Shown: positions 10,511 to 20,702 of the stretch, piece by piece
Position numbering within the stretch: position 1 is the first letter of the stretch
How the letters are laid out: every line of letters starts with the position of its first letter
Assembly: GCF_022605165.1 (NCBI RefSeq)
Contig: NC_063077.1
Span: 124,001-188,000, forward strand
DNA from: Purpureocillium takamizusanense
Lineage: Eukaryota > Ascomycota > Sordariomycetes > Hypocreales > Ophiocordycipitaceae
Length of the DNA stretch: 64,000 nt
Direction of reading: 5' to 3'
The notes under the pieces: model-generated
The model's input: only the letters and a program-made list of their open reading frames with translations
What the model was told of the DNA's origin: nothing
Database searches by the model: none
Program-made: the position numbers and the translations under genes

Positions 10511-11674
10511 ATGGCTGGCCACACCTCTCATGACCTGCCTCCCACGTTCAAGGCCCTACAGGTCACCTCCGCCGACGCGCCGCTCACCGTGACGGACCTA
10601 CCCACGCCGACCCCCACGGCCGGCACCGTCCTCATGCGCCCGCTCTTCTCCCCCATCATTGCCTACGCCGACGAGATCTTCGCCAACGGCAACCCGCGCG
10701 GCTACCCCTACCCGTCGCCCATGGTGCCTGGTACCAACGCCGTGGGCCGCATCGCGGCGACCGCACCGGACACGCCGCGCCTGAAGCCCGGAACGCTCGT
10801 CTACACGAGCGGCGTGCTGCGCGGCCGGGACAGCACCAGCGCCAACTCGACGCCCGTGCTGCACGGCCTCTTCATGGGCTTCGCGCCCGAGGGCCAGGCG
10901 CTCATGCAGGGCGAGTGGCGCGACGGCACGTGGGCTGAGCTCGTCAAGCTGCCTGCCGAGAACGTGCACGTCCTGAACGAGGACATTTTGATCAAGAAGC
11001 TTGGATACCGGGTTGAGGACCTTTCGTACTTGAGTACCCTGGCGGTGCCGCATGGCGGTCTCAGCGACGCGGGGCTGCGGACGGGCGAGACTGTGCTGAT
11101 CGCGCCAGCGACGGGGAGCTTCGGCAGCGCAGCGGTGCAGGTCGCGCTGGCCATGGGCGCGGGCAAGGTGATTGTCATGGGCCGGAGCCAGGAGAAGCTC
11201 GACAAGGTCGTGGAGGGAGCCGGCGCGCGGGCCGTCGGCGTCGTCATCACGGGCGACGTCGACGCCGATGCCGCGGCGCTGACTGCCCACGGGCCCATCG
11301 ACATCTACTTTGACATTTCTCCACAGGTGGCGTCCGCGGGGCCAGATACCTTTTCGCACATCAAGTCGGGCATCGCGGCGCTGCGGCCCGGCGGCAGGAT
11401 GAGCATGATGGGCGGCATTCTCGGCGACGTGCAGGTGCCGTACTCGCTCATCATGGGCAAGGGGCTGACGCTGAGGGGCACGTTTATGTACACGCGGGAA
11501 CAGATGGACTCGTTGATCCGCCTGGTCGAGACGGGCATGTTGTCCCTGGGGGAGAAGGCCGGGGTGCAGTCGACGGGCAAGTATACGCTGGGGGAGTGGG
11601 AGGCGGCCTTTAAAGCGGCAGCACGGGAGGCAGGGCCGGGCAAGTCGACGTCTTTTGTGCCCAACACGGAGTGA
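10511..11674 (+). CDS. Zinc-less medium-chain dehydrogenase/reductase (quinone or enoyl reductase type)
   Basis: Single exon, 387 residues. The N-terminal GroES-like fold has PSPMVPGTNAVGRI in place of the zinc-ADH GHE motif. The Rossmann domain has APATGSFGSAAVQVALAMGA, a variant of the NADPH-binding AxxGxxG motif, followed by VIVMGRS. No structural-zinc cysteine cluster is present. Such enzymes reduce quinones or enones with NADPH, and many work in secondary metabolism, but no synthase gene is nearby. The start at MAGHTSHDL is fixed by the TATA box between it and the next upstream in-frame ATG. Convergent with the BBE gene, stop codons 265 nt apart. Substrate unknown. Confidence 0.88.
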   Translation: MAGHTSHDLPPTFKALQVTSADAPLTVTDLPTPTPTAGTVLMRPLFSPIIAYADEIFANGNPRGYPYPSPMVPGTNAVGRIAATAPDTPRLKPGTLVYTSGVLRGRDSTSANSTPVLHGLFMGFAPEGQALMQGEWRDGTWAELVKLPAENVHVLNEDILIKKLGYRVEDLSYLSTLAVPHGGLSDAGLRTGETVLIAPATGSFGSAAVQVALAMGAGKVIVMGRSQEKLDKVVEGAGARAVGVVITGDVDADAAALTAHGPIDIYFDISPQVASAGPDTFSHIKSGIAALRPGGRMSMMGGILGDVQVPYSLIMGKGLTLRGTFMYTREQMDSLIRLVETGMLSLGEKAGVQSTGKYTLGEWEAAFKAAAREAGPGKSTSFVPNTE

Positions 11675-11939
11675 GCGGATGGGTGAGAGGTTTCTGTCAG
11701 TGGTTTGGCGGGAGATTGTGAGAATGGAGCGAGCTGATATATACTTTGTATATGGCGGTAAATATTCATGTAATACGAACGAGACTTGATGCACGAATGG
11801 GCTCAAGAAACTAATAGGATCAACGAGTGACCCCATCGCCAACCGCCGTGGAATATATTTCCTGACTTCAGTTCAAGGCTGATCCCATTTCGATTCTCGT
11901 CCTCTGTGCTGCTGCTCCCTTCGCTCCCCCCCTTGAGTG

Positions 11940-13841
11940 CTAAGCGCGACACAGGGCCCCGTCCGGGTGGTCAACAAACGCCTCGGCTCCCACACACGTC
12001 GGGCAGTAAAACGTGCCCTGGGGATCATACTTGTTCTTGGCCGCCAGGTGGCTCTCGTAGTTGGCGCCGCCGTAAAACGACTCGATGTAGTCCGGGTCGT
12101 TGCGGTCGCCCTCGTTCATGTACCCGCCGGTCGAGGGCGCGAGCTTCTTGGCCGCACCGCCCTTGACAAACGTCACGTCGTGAGAGACGGACTCGCGGAT
12201 GGCCGCCAGGTTGGGATCCGCGCGCGGGATGCCGCGTCCCGACACGAGCACGAACGGCGAGGTGCGCCACGCCGGGTGCAGCCCAGACGTCTTGTCGGCG
12301 GCGTCCTTGAACACCTGTCCGCCCGAGACGAGGAGCACCACGTTGGAGACGACCTCGTCGGCCGTGCCGCTGACGACCTCGACCGTCTCGCGCACCTTGG
12401 TGTAGTTGCTGACGGCGGCCGCGTCCATCATGCGGGACGTGAGGATCGACGTGTCGCCCACCGGGTCGTACAGGCCGGACTCGGCCTCGTAAAAGGACCA
12501 GTAGTCGGTGTAGGTGGCAAACGTCTCCTGGATGAACAGCCTGTCGCGGAACTTGTCCAGGGCCTCGCGCACCGGGGCAAAGGCCTTGTCCGCCGCGTCC
12601 TTGTCCCTGCCGATGGTCCAGAAGCCGTGCGTGTAGCCCGACGTGGCGTTGCCGATGAAGACGGTCGGGAAGTTGCGGAACCAAAAGGCATAGCCGGCGT
12701 ACCCCTCGTCGTTGAGCCCCGGATACGCCTGCAGCAGCACCGACACGGCGTCGAGCAGGTCCTTGTTCTCGGGCGTGTGCTCCAGCGGCGCCATGGCGAG
12801 GCGATGCGCCGTGATGACCTCGACGTCCGGGTGCGCCTTGATCTTGGTGCCGAGCACGACGCCGTAGCCCGGCCCGCCGCCGCGGATGGCGCGCAGCAGA
12901 TCCGTGTGGGAGCAGTGGTTGGCCGTCACGATGCTCCCGTCGGCGAGCATGACCTCGGCCTCGAGGATCTGGTCCGCGCCGAGCCCGTAGTTGCGCGTGG
13001 CCGGACCATGGCCACCCCCCGACGGCCACCCGCCGATGGCGCCCGGCGAGGGGGAGCCGCCGCCGACGACGATGATGCTGTTGGCCTTGGCCACCCCGTG
13101 GACGTCGCGCCACTGCCAGGCCCCGTCGATGTGCACCGCGCTGCCCGTCCACCCAGACGCGGTGCATCCCCCGACCGCCTGGAACGTCTCCTGGAAGCGC
13201 ACCTCGTTGCGGAAGTGCCGCAGCCAGATGCCGAGGCTGCCGTACCCGTCGGCCCGGCCGAGAAGGTCATGCCCGGTGCTCGAGACGGCGACGCGCAGGT
13301 TCCGCGCGCGGGCGAAGCGCAGCGCCTGCGCGATGTGCGTCCGGTCGGTGACGTTGACGGCGTACGAGGGAAGCTGGCCCAGCGAGCAGCCGCCCACGGG
13401 TGTCTGGCCCTGCGAGTAGTCGACGGGCGCGCAGGTGACGTTGTAGGGATACGGCCGTCCGACGGGGTTGGTCGTCTGGAAGTCCTGGTCCGTCCACAGC
13501 TTGGTGACGCGCGCGCACTGCGTGAGGTCCTTGGTCGGGTCGTAGCACGACTCGGCGATGGGTTCCGTCTTGATGAGACGGCCGCCGAGTGTGCGGTTGA
13601 AGGCGCTCCAGTCGCTAGACGAGGGCCAGCAGGCATCACCAGGCACCTGTTGCGGATGATCATATCAATTGCCGCGTTCTGAAGCACGTAGAGAGTTGAG
13701 GCTGCGGGCAGTTTCACTTACACATCTACATTGAGAAGTCGCAGCAGCTGACGACGTCGTCGTCGTGTCTTTGGCCCCCTGGCCGAGGGCTGTGCCTGCC
13801 AACGTCGCGGCGAGCAGAGACCCGAGCAGTCGGACACGCAT
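11940..13841 (-). CDS. Secreted FAD-linked oxidase (berberine-bridge-enzyme-like)
   Basis: Two exons (13722-13841; 11940-13646; 75-nt intron with GTAAGT donor) give 608 residues. Signal peptide ends near LAGTALGQ. The PCMH-type FAD domain has SSTGHDLLGR, whose His (about residue 166) is the usual covalent FAD attachment site, then GGWPSGGGHGPATRNYGLGADQ. The second, cysteinyl FAD link of bicovalent members is absent from this motif. The C-terminal BBE segment is intact (NKYDPQGTFYCPTCVG). CRC...GDACWPS at the N-terminus is typical of secreted fungal members. These enzymes oxidise sugars, alkaloids or other secondary metabolites with O2. The substrate cannot be told from sequence. Confidence 0.93.
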
Positions 13842-14935
13842 TGTGACGGGTTTGCAATGGCGATAGTCCTCAAAAGACGGTGACAATCGAGATGACGGCT
13901 GTACGCAGTTCGATGTGCGCCATCTCGCTTATATCTGAATCCTCCGTGTCACCTTACACGTCAACTGCTGACGGGGATCAGACTACAACCCACCGGCTAG
14001 CGCATGCTCTAATGTCGGAAGCACGACAGCTGTCTCAATGTCTCTACGCCACGTCATGACCCCAAGAGGGGAGAGTCCAGCCCCGGTGTCTCTGTCACTG
14101 ACGGGGGCAAGTGGCTGCTGTCCTATCCGATCGGCCGAGGCAGCAGTTCATTCTCCTATGTACTTCGCATGTTGCCTTTCACCTCCGCCGCATGCGTAAA
14201 GGTCCCTTGTCGGACATGGAATCCAAACAACATGGAAATGTCAAGCTCACGCCAACTTCTCCCAGTCTTTCCGAGAGACGACAGGACTTGGCGCGACGCT
14301 ACGAGCCCCTTGTCTGCACTAGACCCCCTTAATCTTCACCTCGCCGGCGTCTGGTGATAGCCAACGTAAAAGGATGCTGGTGCTTGGTGGAAAGCCGCCA
14401 GGCGCCAGGCACCTGTCTGGAGCCCTGGCCTTGCCTCGCTCGCTGACAATGGGACGACATCGAACAGAGCACTCGGACTAGAGATGGAACGAGATTGTAC
14501 TTCCGCTCACATGTACGTGCTCCCCTGCCCAAGACCCTTGTTTGCGGCCTTTTTCTTCCATAGCTTCGTGACAGGGGGGTTTGCTGATGGCTGCCGGGGT
14601 CTGGTCCATCACAGCCAGTCTCAATGTTCACTAATGTCTACCTACTTGTCAGGCCTCACGATTTGCGCTGCAAGTCACGCATGTACATGAAGTTATAGGG
14701 GTAAAGAGTCTTGTGCTAACAACTCCGCACACGTATTCATGTATAGGTACAGCTCGCGAGCGGTATTTCACGCAAAAGGCAATTCCCACCGGGGTTACTC
14801 GAAACATTCGAATTTGGAAATGGCTTGCTCAAAACCCTTTATCCCGAACTCTCATCCCCCAGAACCCAGCCGCTTTTCTGCCTCGACCCCTTCGCCTCCT
14901 GAACAACCCCAGCAGCAGATGGCTTCCTGACTGCC
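13842..14935. other. Intergenic, nothing recognised
   Basis: Lies upstream of the BBE gene and downstream of the small secreted gene at 14936. No biased frame, tRNA or splice ladder was found. Confidence 0.45.
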
Positions 14936-15452
14936 TCACGAGCACAGGATTTCTTGGTCAAAGTCGATCCAGTAACATGGATTTTGTAGCTTGGTGCACT
15001 TTTTTTTTTCGTGAGTGTCAGTGCATTAGGCCATTATTACCCGTGGAGGTTACACTCCGGATGCGGCACACGAAGAATGTGGGAGAGAGAGATAGTGGAG
15101 GGTCGGCTGATGAGACTCACCGGTGAGTTATCACCACACTTCATCGCGAATCCGAACCCAAGTTGATCTACCGCATGCCATTCTCCTCCTCCATGTATCG
15201 TTGTACAGAATGGTGCGGGCAAGGCAACTGGAAAAAGACATTTGTTTTCGCCAGGGTGGCATACCTATTCAGGGAACCAAAGCTTAGTGACTGAATCGAG
15301 GTGATGAGAGGTTGATTAGTGGCTCCTCCTTGGTCAGGGTCAGGGTCCAAGCCCGCTATTTCACTCACCCCTTCTACTGGCTCCCCCAATGATACGCTGC
15401 CGAGAACCCCAAGGAGGAGAGGAATGTAGGCAAGGTTGAGAGTCATCTTCAT
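14936..15452 (-). CDS. Small secreted cysteine-rich protein, three exons (family member B)
   Basis: Proposed from splice signals; 96 residues. Exon 1 (15369-15452) encodes a signal peptide (MKMTLNLAYIPLLLGVLGS) and ends at GTGAGT. Intron 1 (104 nt) has a CACTAAG branch 20 nt before TAG. Exon 2 (15121-15264) carries CHPGENKC and ends CGDNSP before another GTGAGT. Intron 2 (122 nt) has CACTGAC and a poly-A run before its AG. Exon 3 (14936-14998) starts exactly at a Cys codon and reads CTKLQNPCYW...LCS. The layout and cysteine spacing match the genes at 51798 and 53404, which is the main support for these boundaries. A TATA box lies 116 nt upstream. Member B has one extra Cys in exon 2. No known family recognised; function unknown. 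Confidence 0.68.
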
Positions 15453-15974
15453 GAATTGATCGTTCTTTAGGCGGTCCTTGAGTCAAGAGGGCGTCTAGTT
15501 GATAGTTTGCGTCGTCGACGGACGTCTGGCAGACCACGACGTCAAGTCTGGAGCGGCGGAGCAGTCTTTATATCTTTTACTTCATGTTCGTTCCCCCCCC
15601 CCCCAAAATTATAGAGACACTCGTACGATTGAGCACATTTCTGCCTGGATGCCATGTCATGCCGTACGCGTATGTCGACTATCAGCAGTAAAACGCCCGG
15701 GTTCAAATGGGTTTTGGGGCACTGGAGAAGAGCTACTGCCGTACGTTGGCTACGGCCCGAACTTGGACATGGTTGAGGCGGTTGAGGATATCTCGGAGGC
15801 TTTCTTCTTTTACATGCGATAGCACTTAGGCACCAACTGACGTGGGCTAACAGCAGAAACAACACATGCGTGCAATTATTTCCAGAATAAATGATGTTAT
15901 CGCACCGTATTGTGACCGACGCTTCGTACACGAGCTGGCCTGCGCCTCAGCGAGGCTCGTTTGAGAACTGTCAA
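15453..15974. other. Intergenic spacer
   Basis: Contains the TATA box above and a poly-C run (about 15593-15604). No coding signal seen. The decayed alpha/beta hydrolase begins near its right edge. Confidence 0.45.
15566..15572 (-). promoter_or_regulatory. TATA box of the 15 kb small secreted protein gene
   Basis: TATAAAG on the minus strand, about 115 nt before the ATG at 15452. Confidence 0.55.
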
Positions 15975-16862
15975 CTTCGACTTCGAGGCCGGAGGGCAAC
16001 TGGAGAGAGCCTGCGCCTTTAATGCCAGGCCATGGGCAAGCTCTGGGCCAACGGCAAAGGCCGCACCGCCGCCAACGCCGTCCTCGTCATGCACGCACGG
16101 GCGGGTCCATCAACCAATTCTTCCGTGACATTTTCGCTATCGAGCTCTTCGATCCAGGCCAGCCATTCGGCACGGCCAAGGTCTTCGTCATCGCACGCGA
16201 CGGCATCGGACACGGCCGCTCCAGCAAGCCGAGCGACGGACTGCACGCTCGGTTTCCCACTCTATGGCTACTACTGCGACATGGCGCTCGCGGACCACCG
16301 GCTACTCACCGACGGGCTTGGGCGTGGACCGCCTGCGCCTCGTTGGGCGATACGCAGTTGTGGCTCTGGGCAGGCATGTGTATCCGGACTTCGTCGATGT
16401 GGCGATGCCGCGCCCCGAGCTGCCGACAAAGACGGCTGACCGCAACCGCATACCGCGCAAAATGATCATGGATGCGATACAAAGGGGCCCAGGCTGCCGG
16501 GAGGGCGAGTACACGGAGCAGCCGGTGCAAGGGCTCAAGGCGGCCGTGAATCATGACACGTAGATGCGTCCCGTGCCGCTGCTTCGGCAGCATGAGGCCC
16601 CTGACAGGGACTCGGTGAATGCGGCCCTCGATAAGTGGCTGGACGAAGCGCTGCAAACAAGTTGCTATATCAGGTTATCTATTCAGTGGACTGTGACCCT
16701 CGGCCGATGCTGAAGCAGATCACGGCACCGCTCCTCGCAATCAACTTGGCAAACGTCCAAGTCGATCCACCAGGACTGGGCATCCTGAAACAGGACGTGG
16801 CTGTGGAAGCATGAGCCGGCGAGGCTGCTGAAAGAGTCCGCGACACAGACAGCAGACGGCGC
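15975..16862 (+). pseudogene. Decayed alpha/beta-hydrolase (homoserine O-acetyltransferase/MetX-like)
   Basis: Segments of one MetX-like protein appear in order but in different frames. The N-terminal FDFEAGGQLERACAF comes first, then KLWANGKGRTAANAVLV (frame of 16032). NQFFRDIFAIELFDPGQPFG and FVIARDGIGHGRSSKPSDGL follow (frame of 16022). DMALADHRLLTDGLG lies in the 16032 frame, LGVDRLRLV and RHVYPDFVDVAMP in the 16264 frame, and MLKQITAPLLAIN comes after 16700. There are at least four frameshifts plus stops (16561, 16813), and the nucleophile-elbow region is damaged. No intact product is possible. Composition is not AT-shifted, so decay by indels and drift is more likely than RIP. Confidence 0.75.
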
Positions 16863-17183
16863 ATCTGGCAGCGGAGCTCGGTCACTATGATACAACCTCA
16901 CACATCCCCTGCCTCCAAATCGATTCATAAGGGGGGTTATTAAATGGTGAATCGAACAGCCAGGCTGAAACCCCATAGTCCATCGAGAGACACATCTCCA
17001 AATATGCTCGATGGCTTGACCCAATGTATAGACACTGCTCAGGCTCGTACCACTGGCTGTCTGTACCAGGGAGCCCCATCAACGAGAGAGGTCGTCGACT
17101 TCCACCGGCATTGTATGCATCGAGGCGGCGCGTGCCCTATACGCTCCTCTTCGACGACACTTGCGCGCAACACGGCCCCCCGT
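16863..17183. other. Intergenic, nothing recognised
   Basis: Short spacer between the decayed hydrolase and the CxxC hypothetical gene. Confidence 0.4.
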
Positions 17184-18236
17184 TTAGGGATAATATCGGC
17201 GGTCGCTTCTTCGCCGCGATCTTCTCCCTCCCTCCATTGAAGTTGAAGCCGAACCGTGAGCTGTGGCAACGTATACGTTCTGGTTGTTGATGCCGCCAGT
17301 GCGACTGGTGTAGACTCTATCTGCGCTTGCCCCGTTGTCGGTAGTGTAAATGCCGCCTTCACTGGCGGATATGGACAGCCCGTATGCGTTTATGGCGCCG
17401 GCAGTTGGCACCAGTCTCGTCGCGTACGTGTCGGAGTCTTCGTACTGGGAACCCATGTAGGCGTAGTTTACGTTCGTGTGGACAGTGTCGCCGCCGCCGC
17501 GGGAGCCGCTACTCGTCTGGGACGTGCTGGGCCCCGAAACGTAAGAATCAACGCTGGGATGAAGTCTTTTGCAGTTTCTGCAGATTGAACGCCGTGATGC
17601 GGTAGCGCGAGTGCCGTAGTCGTATTGCTGCACGTAGTTGCCGCAGATCTGGCATCTCTCGAGCCCAGGAGGACTCAGCCCACGTCGAGCAGCCCCCGCC
17701 GGTACTGTCTGTCTTCTTGGGACAAGTCGTGGCGGTAGTGAAGCGGGCGGAGGCGAGTTGCCTCTCACTTCCTCCCCTCCACACGCAGAGTATGGCTCCG
17801 GGTAGTCAAGGTTGCCCTGGGACTCTTCATCACTTGCAACAACAGAGTCATCCTCAATTTCGTCGTCTCGGGCGATTTGAATCGTCATTCCATGGTTGGT
17901 TGCGTTGCCAACTGCATCACGGACCCAACGGTCAAGTGGCGAGCGGGTGTTCATTGCGAAACGAATGGCTGTGTGTTCACGAGGCACCCGGAGCGCTTCG
18001 CCTTGAAGCCAGATTGGTCCTAGGGGAGTGATATAGGCAGAACAGCGGCGAGACGTCAAGAGAGCTGTTGAGGCATCTGGAGATATTCTACAAACATGTA
18101 CTACAAGGAGGCGAGGCCGGGCAACGGCAGTCATATGCGACGCACCGAAGTGCCGCAGACCATGCCTAGGTCGGTGCATGCGGCCACACGAGACGCCTTG
18201 TGATCCGCTGGCAGCGGGTAAGGCGGCAAGGCGCAT
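17184..18236 (-). CDS. Hypothetical protein with a CxxC...CxxC zinc-ribbon-like motif
   Basis: Not recognised. The open frame has 350 codons. Middle residues contain RCQICGNYVQQYDYG...SICRNCKRLHP, two CxxC pairs 22 residues apart that could bind one zinc. It is preceded by an acidic stretch (DDEIEDDSVVASDEE) and a Pro-rich linker, and followed by a Ser/Gly/Tyr-rich low-complexity tail ending in RRSRRRSDRR. The first ~94 codons are weakly biased; a start at 17954 (MNTRSPLDRW) is as likely and would give 257 residues. A GTGAGA in the Pro-rich part could open an in-frame intron. It is divergently arranged with the DUF6594 gene. Confidence 0.5.
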   Translation of the reverse strand: MRLAALPAASGSQGVSCGRMHRPRHGLRHFGASHMTAVARPRLLVVHVCRISPDASTALLTSRRCSAYITPLGPIWLQGEALRVPREHTAIRFAMNTRSPLDRWVRDAVGNATNHGMTIQIARDDEIEDDSVVASDEESQGNLDYPEPYSACGGEEVRGNSPPPASLPPRLVPRRQTVPAGAARRGLSPPGLERCQICGNYVQQYDYGTRATASRRSICRNCKRLHPSVDSYVSGPSTSQTSSGSRGGGDTVHTNVNYAYMGSQYEDSDTYATRLVPTAGAINAYGLSISASEGGIYTTDNGASADRVYTSRTGGINNQNVYVATAHGSASTSMEGGRRSRRRSDRRYYP

Positions 18237-18543
18237 TACTGCATATTCCAGTCAATAGACATCTGCCGGCGTGGTCCGCCTCGCCGTCAGCCGCATGGCG
18301 TCTCTACCAATAGTCTCCTTGCTTTCAACACTTTAGCATCTGGGATGCGGCTCATCTCGGGCACCATTCTTAACCCTTGCATGTTTAGGCGTTCCTCGCG
18401 GCTCTTACAACGATGATCTCGTTAGGCGCCGGTCACCTCTATCCGATACCCCATACGAAGACGTGAACAAGTCGCCCCCGACTCCTATCCTTGGACAGTA
18501 AATTCCCACATGGTATAGCTCGCAAAGCTTCCATGTTCTCTTC
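18237..18543. other. Divergent promoter spacer
   Basis: About 300 bp between the CxxC protein and the DUF6594 gene. No obvious TATA box. Confidence 0.4.
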
Positions 18544-19495
18544 ATGGCCGTGCCAGCGGCGTACTGGAGGGATGAGGGCTACCCAGGTTTCTCAAAATGG
18601 ATGGCCTCGTCCGACGACTTCCTCGTCTTGCGGCGGTTCGGCCAGCTCAACGTCCGAGTCTTGCTTCTCATGCAAGATCGCATCGTCAGAAAGGAAGAGC
18701 AACTGGCAAATATCGATGCCCATGGCCGATTGTCTGCTGACAAGGCAGACAGCAGCTCGCTTCGCCTGGAACCATTGCCCGAGCGAGAGGCCATCCTCGA
18801 TGAACTCAAGGTGATGCTCCACGAATATAGTATGTTTTAATACTAGCATCTTCTTGAGGGTGGTAAACGCTGTGTATTAGTAGCTCACGCACGCACGCAG
18901 ACGAATACATACTCGCCTTCTCTCAGATCAGGAGCTGGCGGTCCGCTCAGGATCGTCAAGTTGAGAACATCGAGAACTGGTTCTACAACCACCCGTACGC
19001 CATCGACTCCAAGGAGCAAGAGTTCGTCCGGACGGGCAGAGACATTGTCGCCCCGGCGAGCAAGCCGAAGCCATCCGTGCGCCTAATGATGGAGCGCTGT
19101 GCGCCGCTCCTGCACAGCCGGATGTTCCGCGTCAAGCCAAAGTCAAACCAGACACAGTCGGGCACGACACTTTACTTTAGCAACACCCGCTTCGACGCAT
19201 TTGTGACCCTGACGGTCATAGCCGCCGGCTTGATGCTTCTTCTTGGCCCCATGTGGTGGCTGCAATTTGTCGCCGACTCGGTCAAGAGGCTGGGCATCAT
19301 CACCGGCTTCATCCTACTATTTACGGGCCTGTTGGCAAGTGCCACGGTGGCTAAGCCATTTGAGGTCATGGCTGCTACTGCTGCGTGAGTGCTTGCCCCA
19401 TGAGTATGCTCCGAGTGAGCCTAATATTGACCGTTTCCAGATACTCGGCTGTGCTGATGGTCTTCCTCCAGATTGGTGGCTCTGCAGGCAAGTAG
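18544..19495 (+). CDS. DUF6594 membrane protein
   Basis: Three exons (18544-18829, 18901-19384, 19441-19495; introns of 71 and 56 nt) give 274 residues. The hallmark order of this fungal family is present: GYPGFSKWMASSDDFLVLRRFG, then QLNVRVLLLMQDRIVRKEEQL, a charged helical middle (LPEREAILDELK), and LYFSNTRFDAFVTL leading into three hydrophobic segments. These are around VIAAGLMLLLGPMWWLQFV, GIITGFILLFTGLLASA and YSAVLMVFLQIGG, with the typical FEVMAATAAY between the last two. The length is typical. Biochemical function is unknown; the architecture suggests a cytosolic helical domain anchored by a C-terminal membrane hairpin. Confidence 0.88.
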
Positions 19496-19694
19496 CAACT
19501 CATATATGTATATGTATAATGGTTCGAAAAGAAGCGTGTACAGTGTGGTTGGTGCTTATCGGACTAGGGAGGAATACCTGAAAATATTCCCTGGATATCT
19601 CCATCGCAGCCATTGCATCAATGCCGGCCTCCATGTCCATGCCGTCTGCAGGTCCCCTTATCGTATAACCGAATCCAGCAAATGCAAGTCCCAA

Positions 19695-20702
19695 TCACCG
19701 TGGCATTACCAGTGCAACAACCTGACCACCGAGACCAGTGTTTGAAGACTTGTCCCCCGACGTCGAAACGTAAAGAACACTCCTGTCCGCCCTCGTCCGT
19801 CCCCACACCATGGATGTCGGGCCCAGGATAGTCTTCTGGCTCGGGCCTCCCGCAACAGACACAGCCGTACCGTTTTTGCCGACACAGACAATATCGCTGG
19901 TAAACCCGGCCGAGATGTACGCATTGCCCCGCCTGTCACGGGCAAAGTCATCCAGGTCGTAGCCGACTTTGCCGTTGAGCGCCTCGACCGGGCCCGTGGC
20001 CTTGCCGTTGGCGCAGTCGACGGGAACGCGACCAAACTCTTGCGCAAAGGTGTTGGTAAAGTACAGATAAGGCCGTGCGTACCGCACACCGTTGACTCCC
20101 AGAGGGAAGAAAGCGGTGCTGGGGGGTTTGAAGGCTGCGTCATCGATGGCGATGTGGTACGCCCCCGTTCGGATATTGATGTGGAACACGACGCCCAGAG
20201 CGCTGTCTGCGCACAGGACGGTCTGCGAGTGCCTGTCGAGCACCGTAATACCGTTGAGCAGCTCCGCCTCGGCAATCCTCGCGACCTCGGATACGGAGGC
20301 TTCGGCCCTATTCAGGTCCACCTTCCACACGGCATACGACCCAGATTTCGGCTTCTCCCGGAGCGAGAAGTTGCCCATGGCCACTGCGAAGACGTCGTCC
20401 GAGACCTCGGCGATGCCGAAGAGGCTGCTGACCCCATCGAACTTGTGCACGAGCTTCGAGGCGACGGGCTTCTGGCGCGGGTCGACCTCGTAGATGGCGG
20501 GCTCGTTGAGCAACGTGACGAGGATGTTGCCGTTGCTGCGTACGGCGATGTTTTCGGCCCATGTGCCGTTGGGGAACTGGATGATGGGCCGCGTCTCGAG
20601 CGGCTTGGGGCAGAAAGGATCAACGTCATGCCGACTACGTCTGGGGATGATCGAGGCGTCGGCCAAGTGTGACGCCACTAGGGCGAGTAACATGGGCCTC
20701 AT
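19695..20702 (-). CDS. Secreted SMP-30/gluconolactonase-like six-bladed beta-propeller protein
   Basis: Single exon, 335 residues. A short signal peptide (MRPMLLALVASHLADAS) is followed by propeller-like repeats: WAENIAVRSNGNILVTLLNEPAIYEVDP, LFGIAEVSDDVFAVAMGNF, LNGITVLDRHSQTVLCADSALG, YDLDDFARDRRGNAYIS, ending GGQVVALVMP. Fungal proteins of this type are usually annotated SMP-30/gluconolactonase-like; a lactonase role is not proven. It converges with the DUF6594 gene (200 nt between stops). Confidence 0.85.
   Translation of the reverse strand: MRPMLLALVASHLADASIIPRRSRHDVDPFCPKPLETRPIIQFPNGTWAENIAVRSNGNILVTLLNEPAIYEVDPRQKPVASKLVHKFDGVSSLFGIAEVSDDVFAVAMGNFSLREKPKSGSYAVWKVDLNRAEASVSEVARIAEAELLNGITVLDRHSQTVLCADSALGVVFHINIRTGAYHIAIDDAAFKPPSTAFFPLGVNGVRYARPYLYFTNTFAQEFGRVPVDCANGKATGPVEALNGKVGYDLDDFARDRRGNAYISAGFTSDIVCVGKNGTAVSVAGGPSQKTILGPTSMVWGRTRADRSVLYVSTSGDKSSNTGLGGQVVALVMPR

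Noticed and set aside
11937..13682. 581-codon open frame on the plus strand
   Set aside because: Antisense shadow of the BBE-type oxidase. The Arg/Gly/Val-rich translation has no motifs and is explained by the GC3 bias of the real gene.
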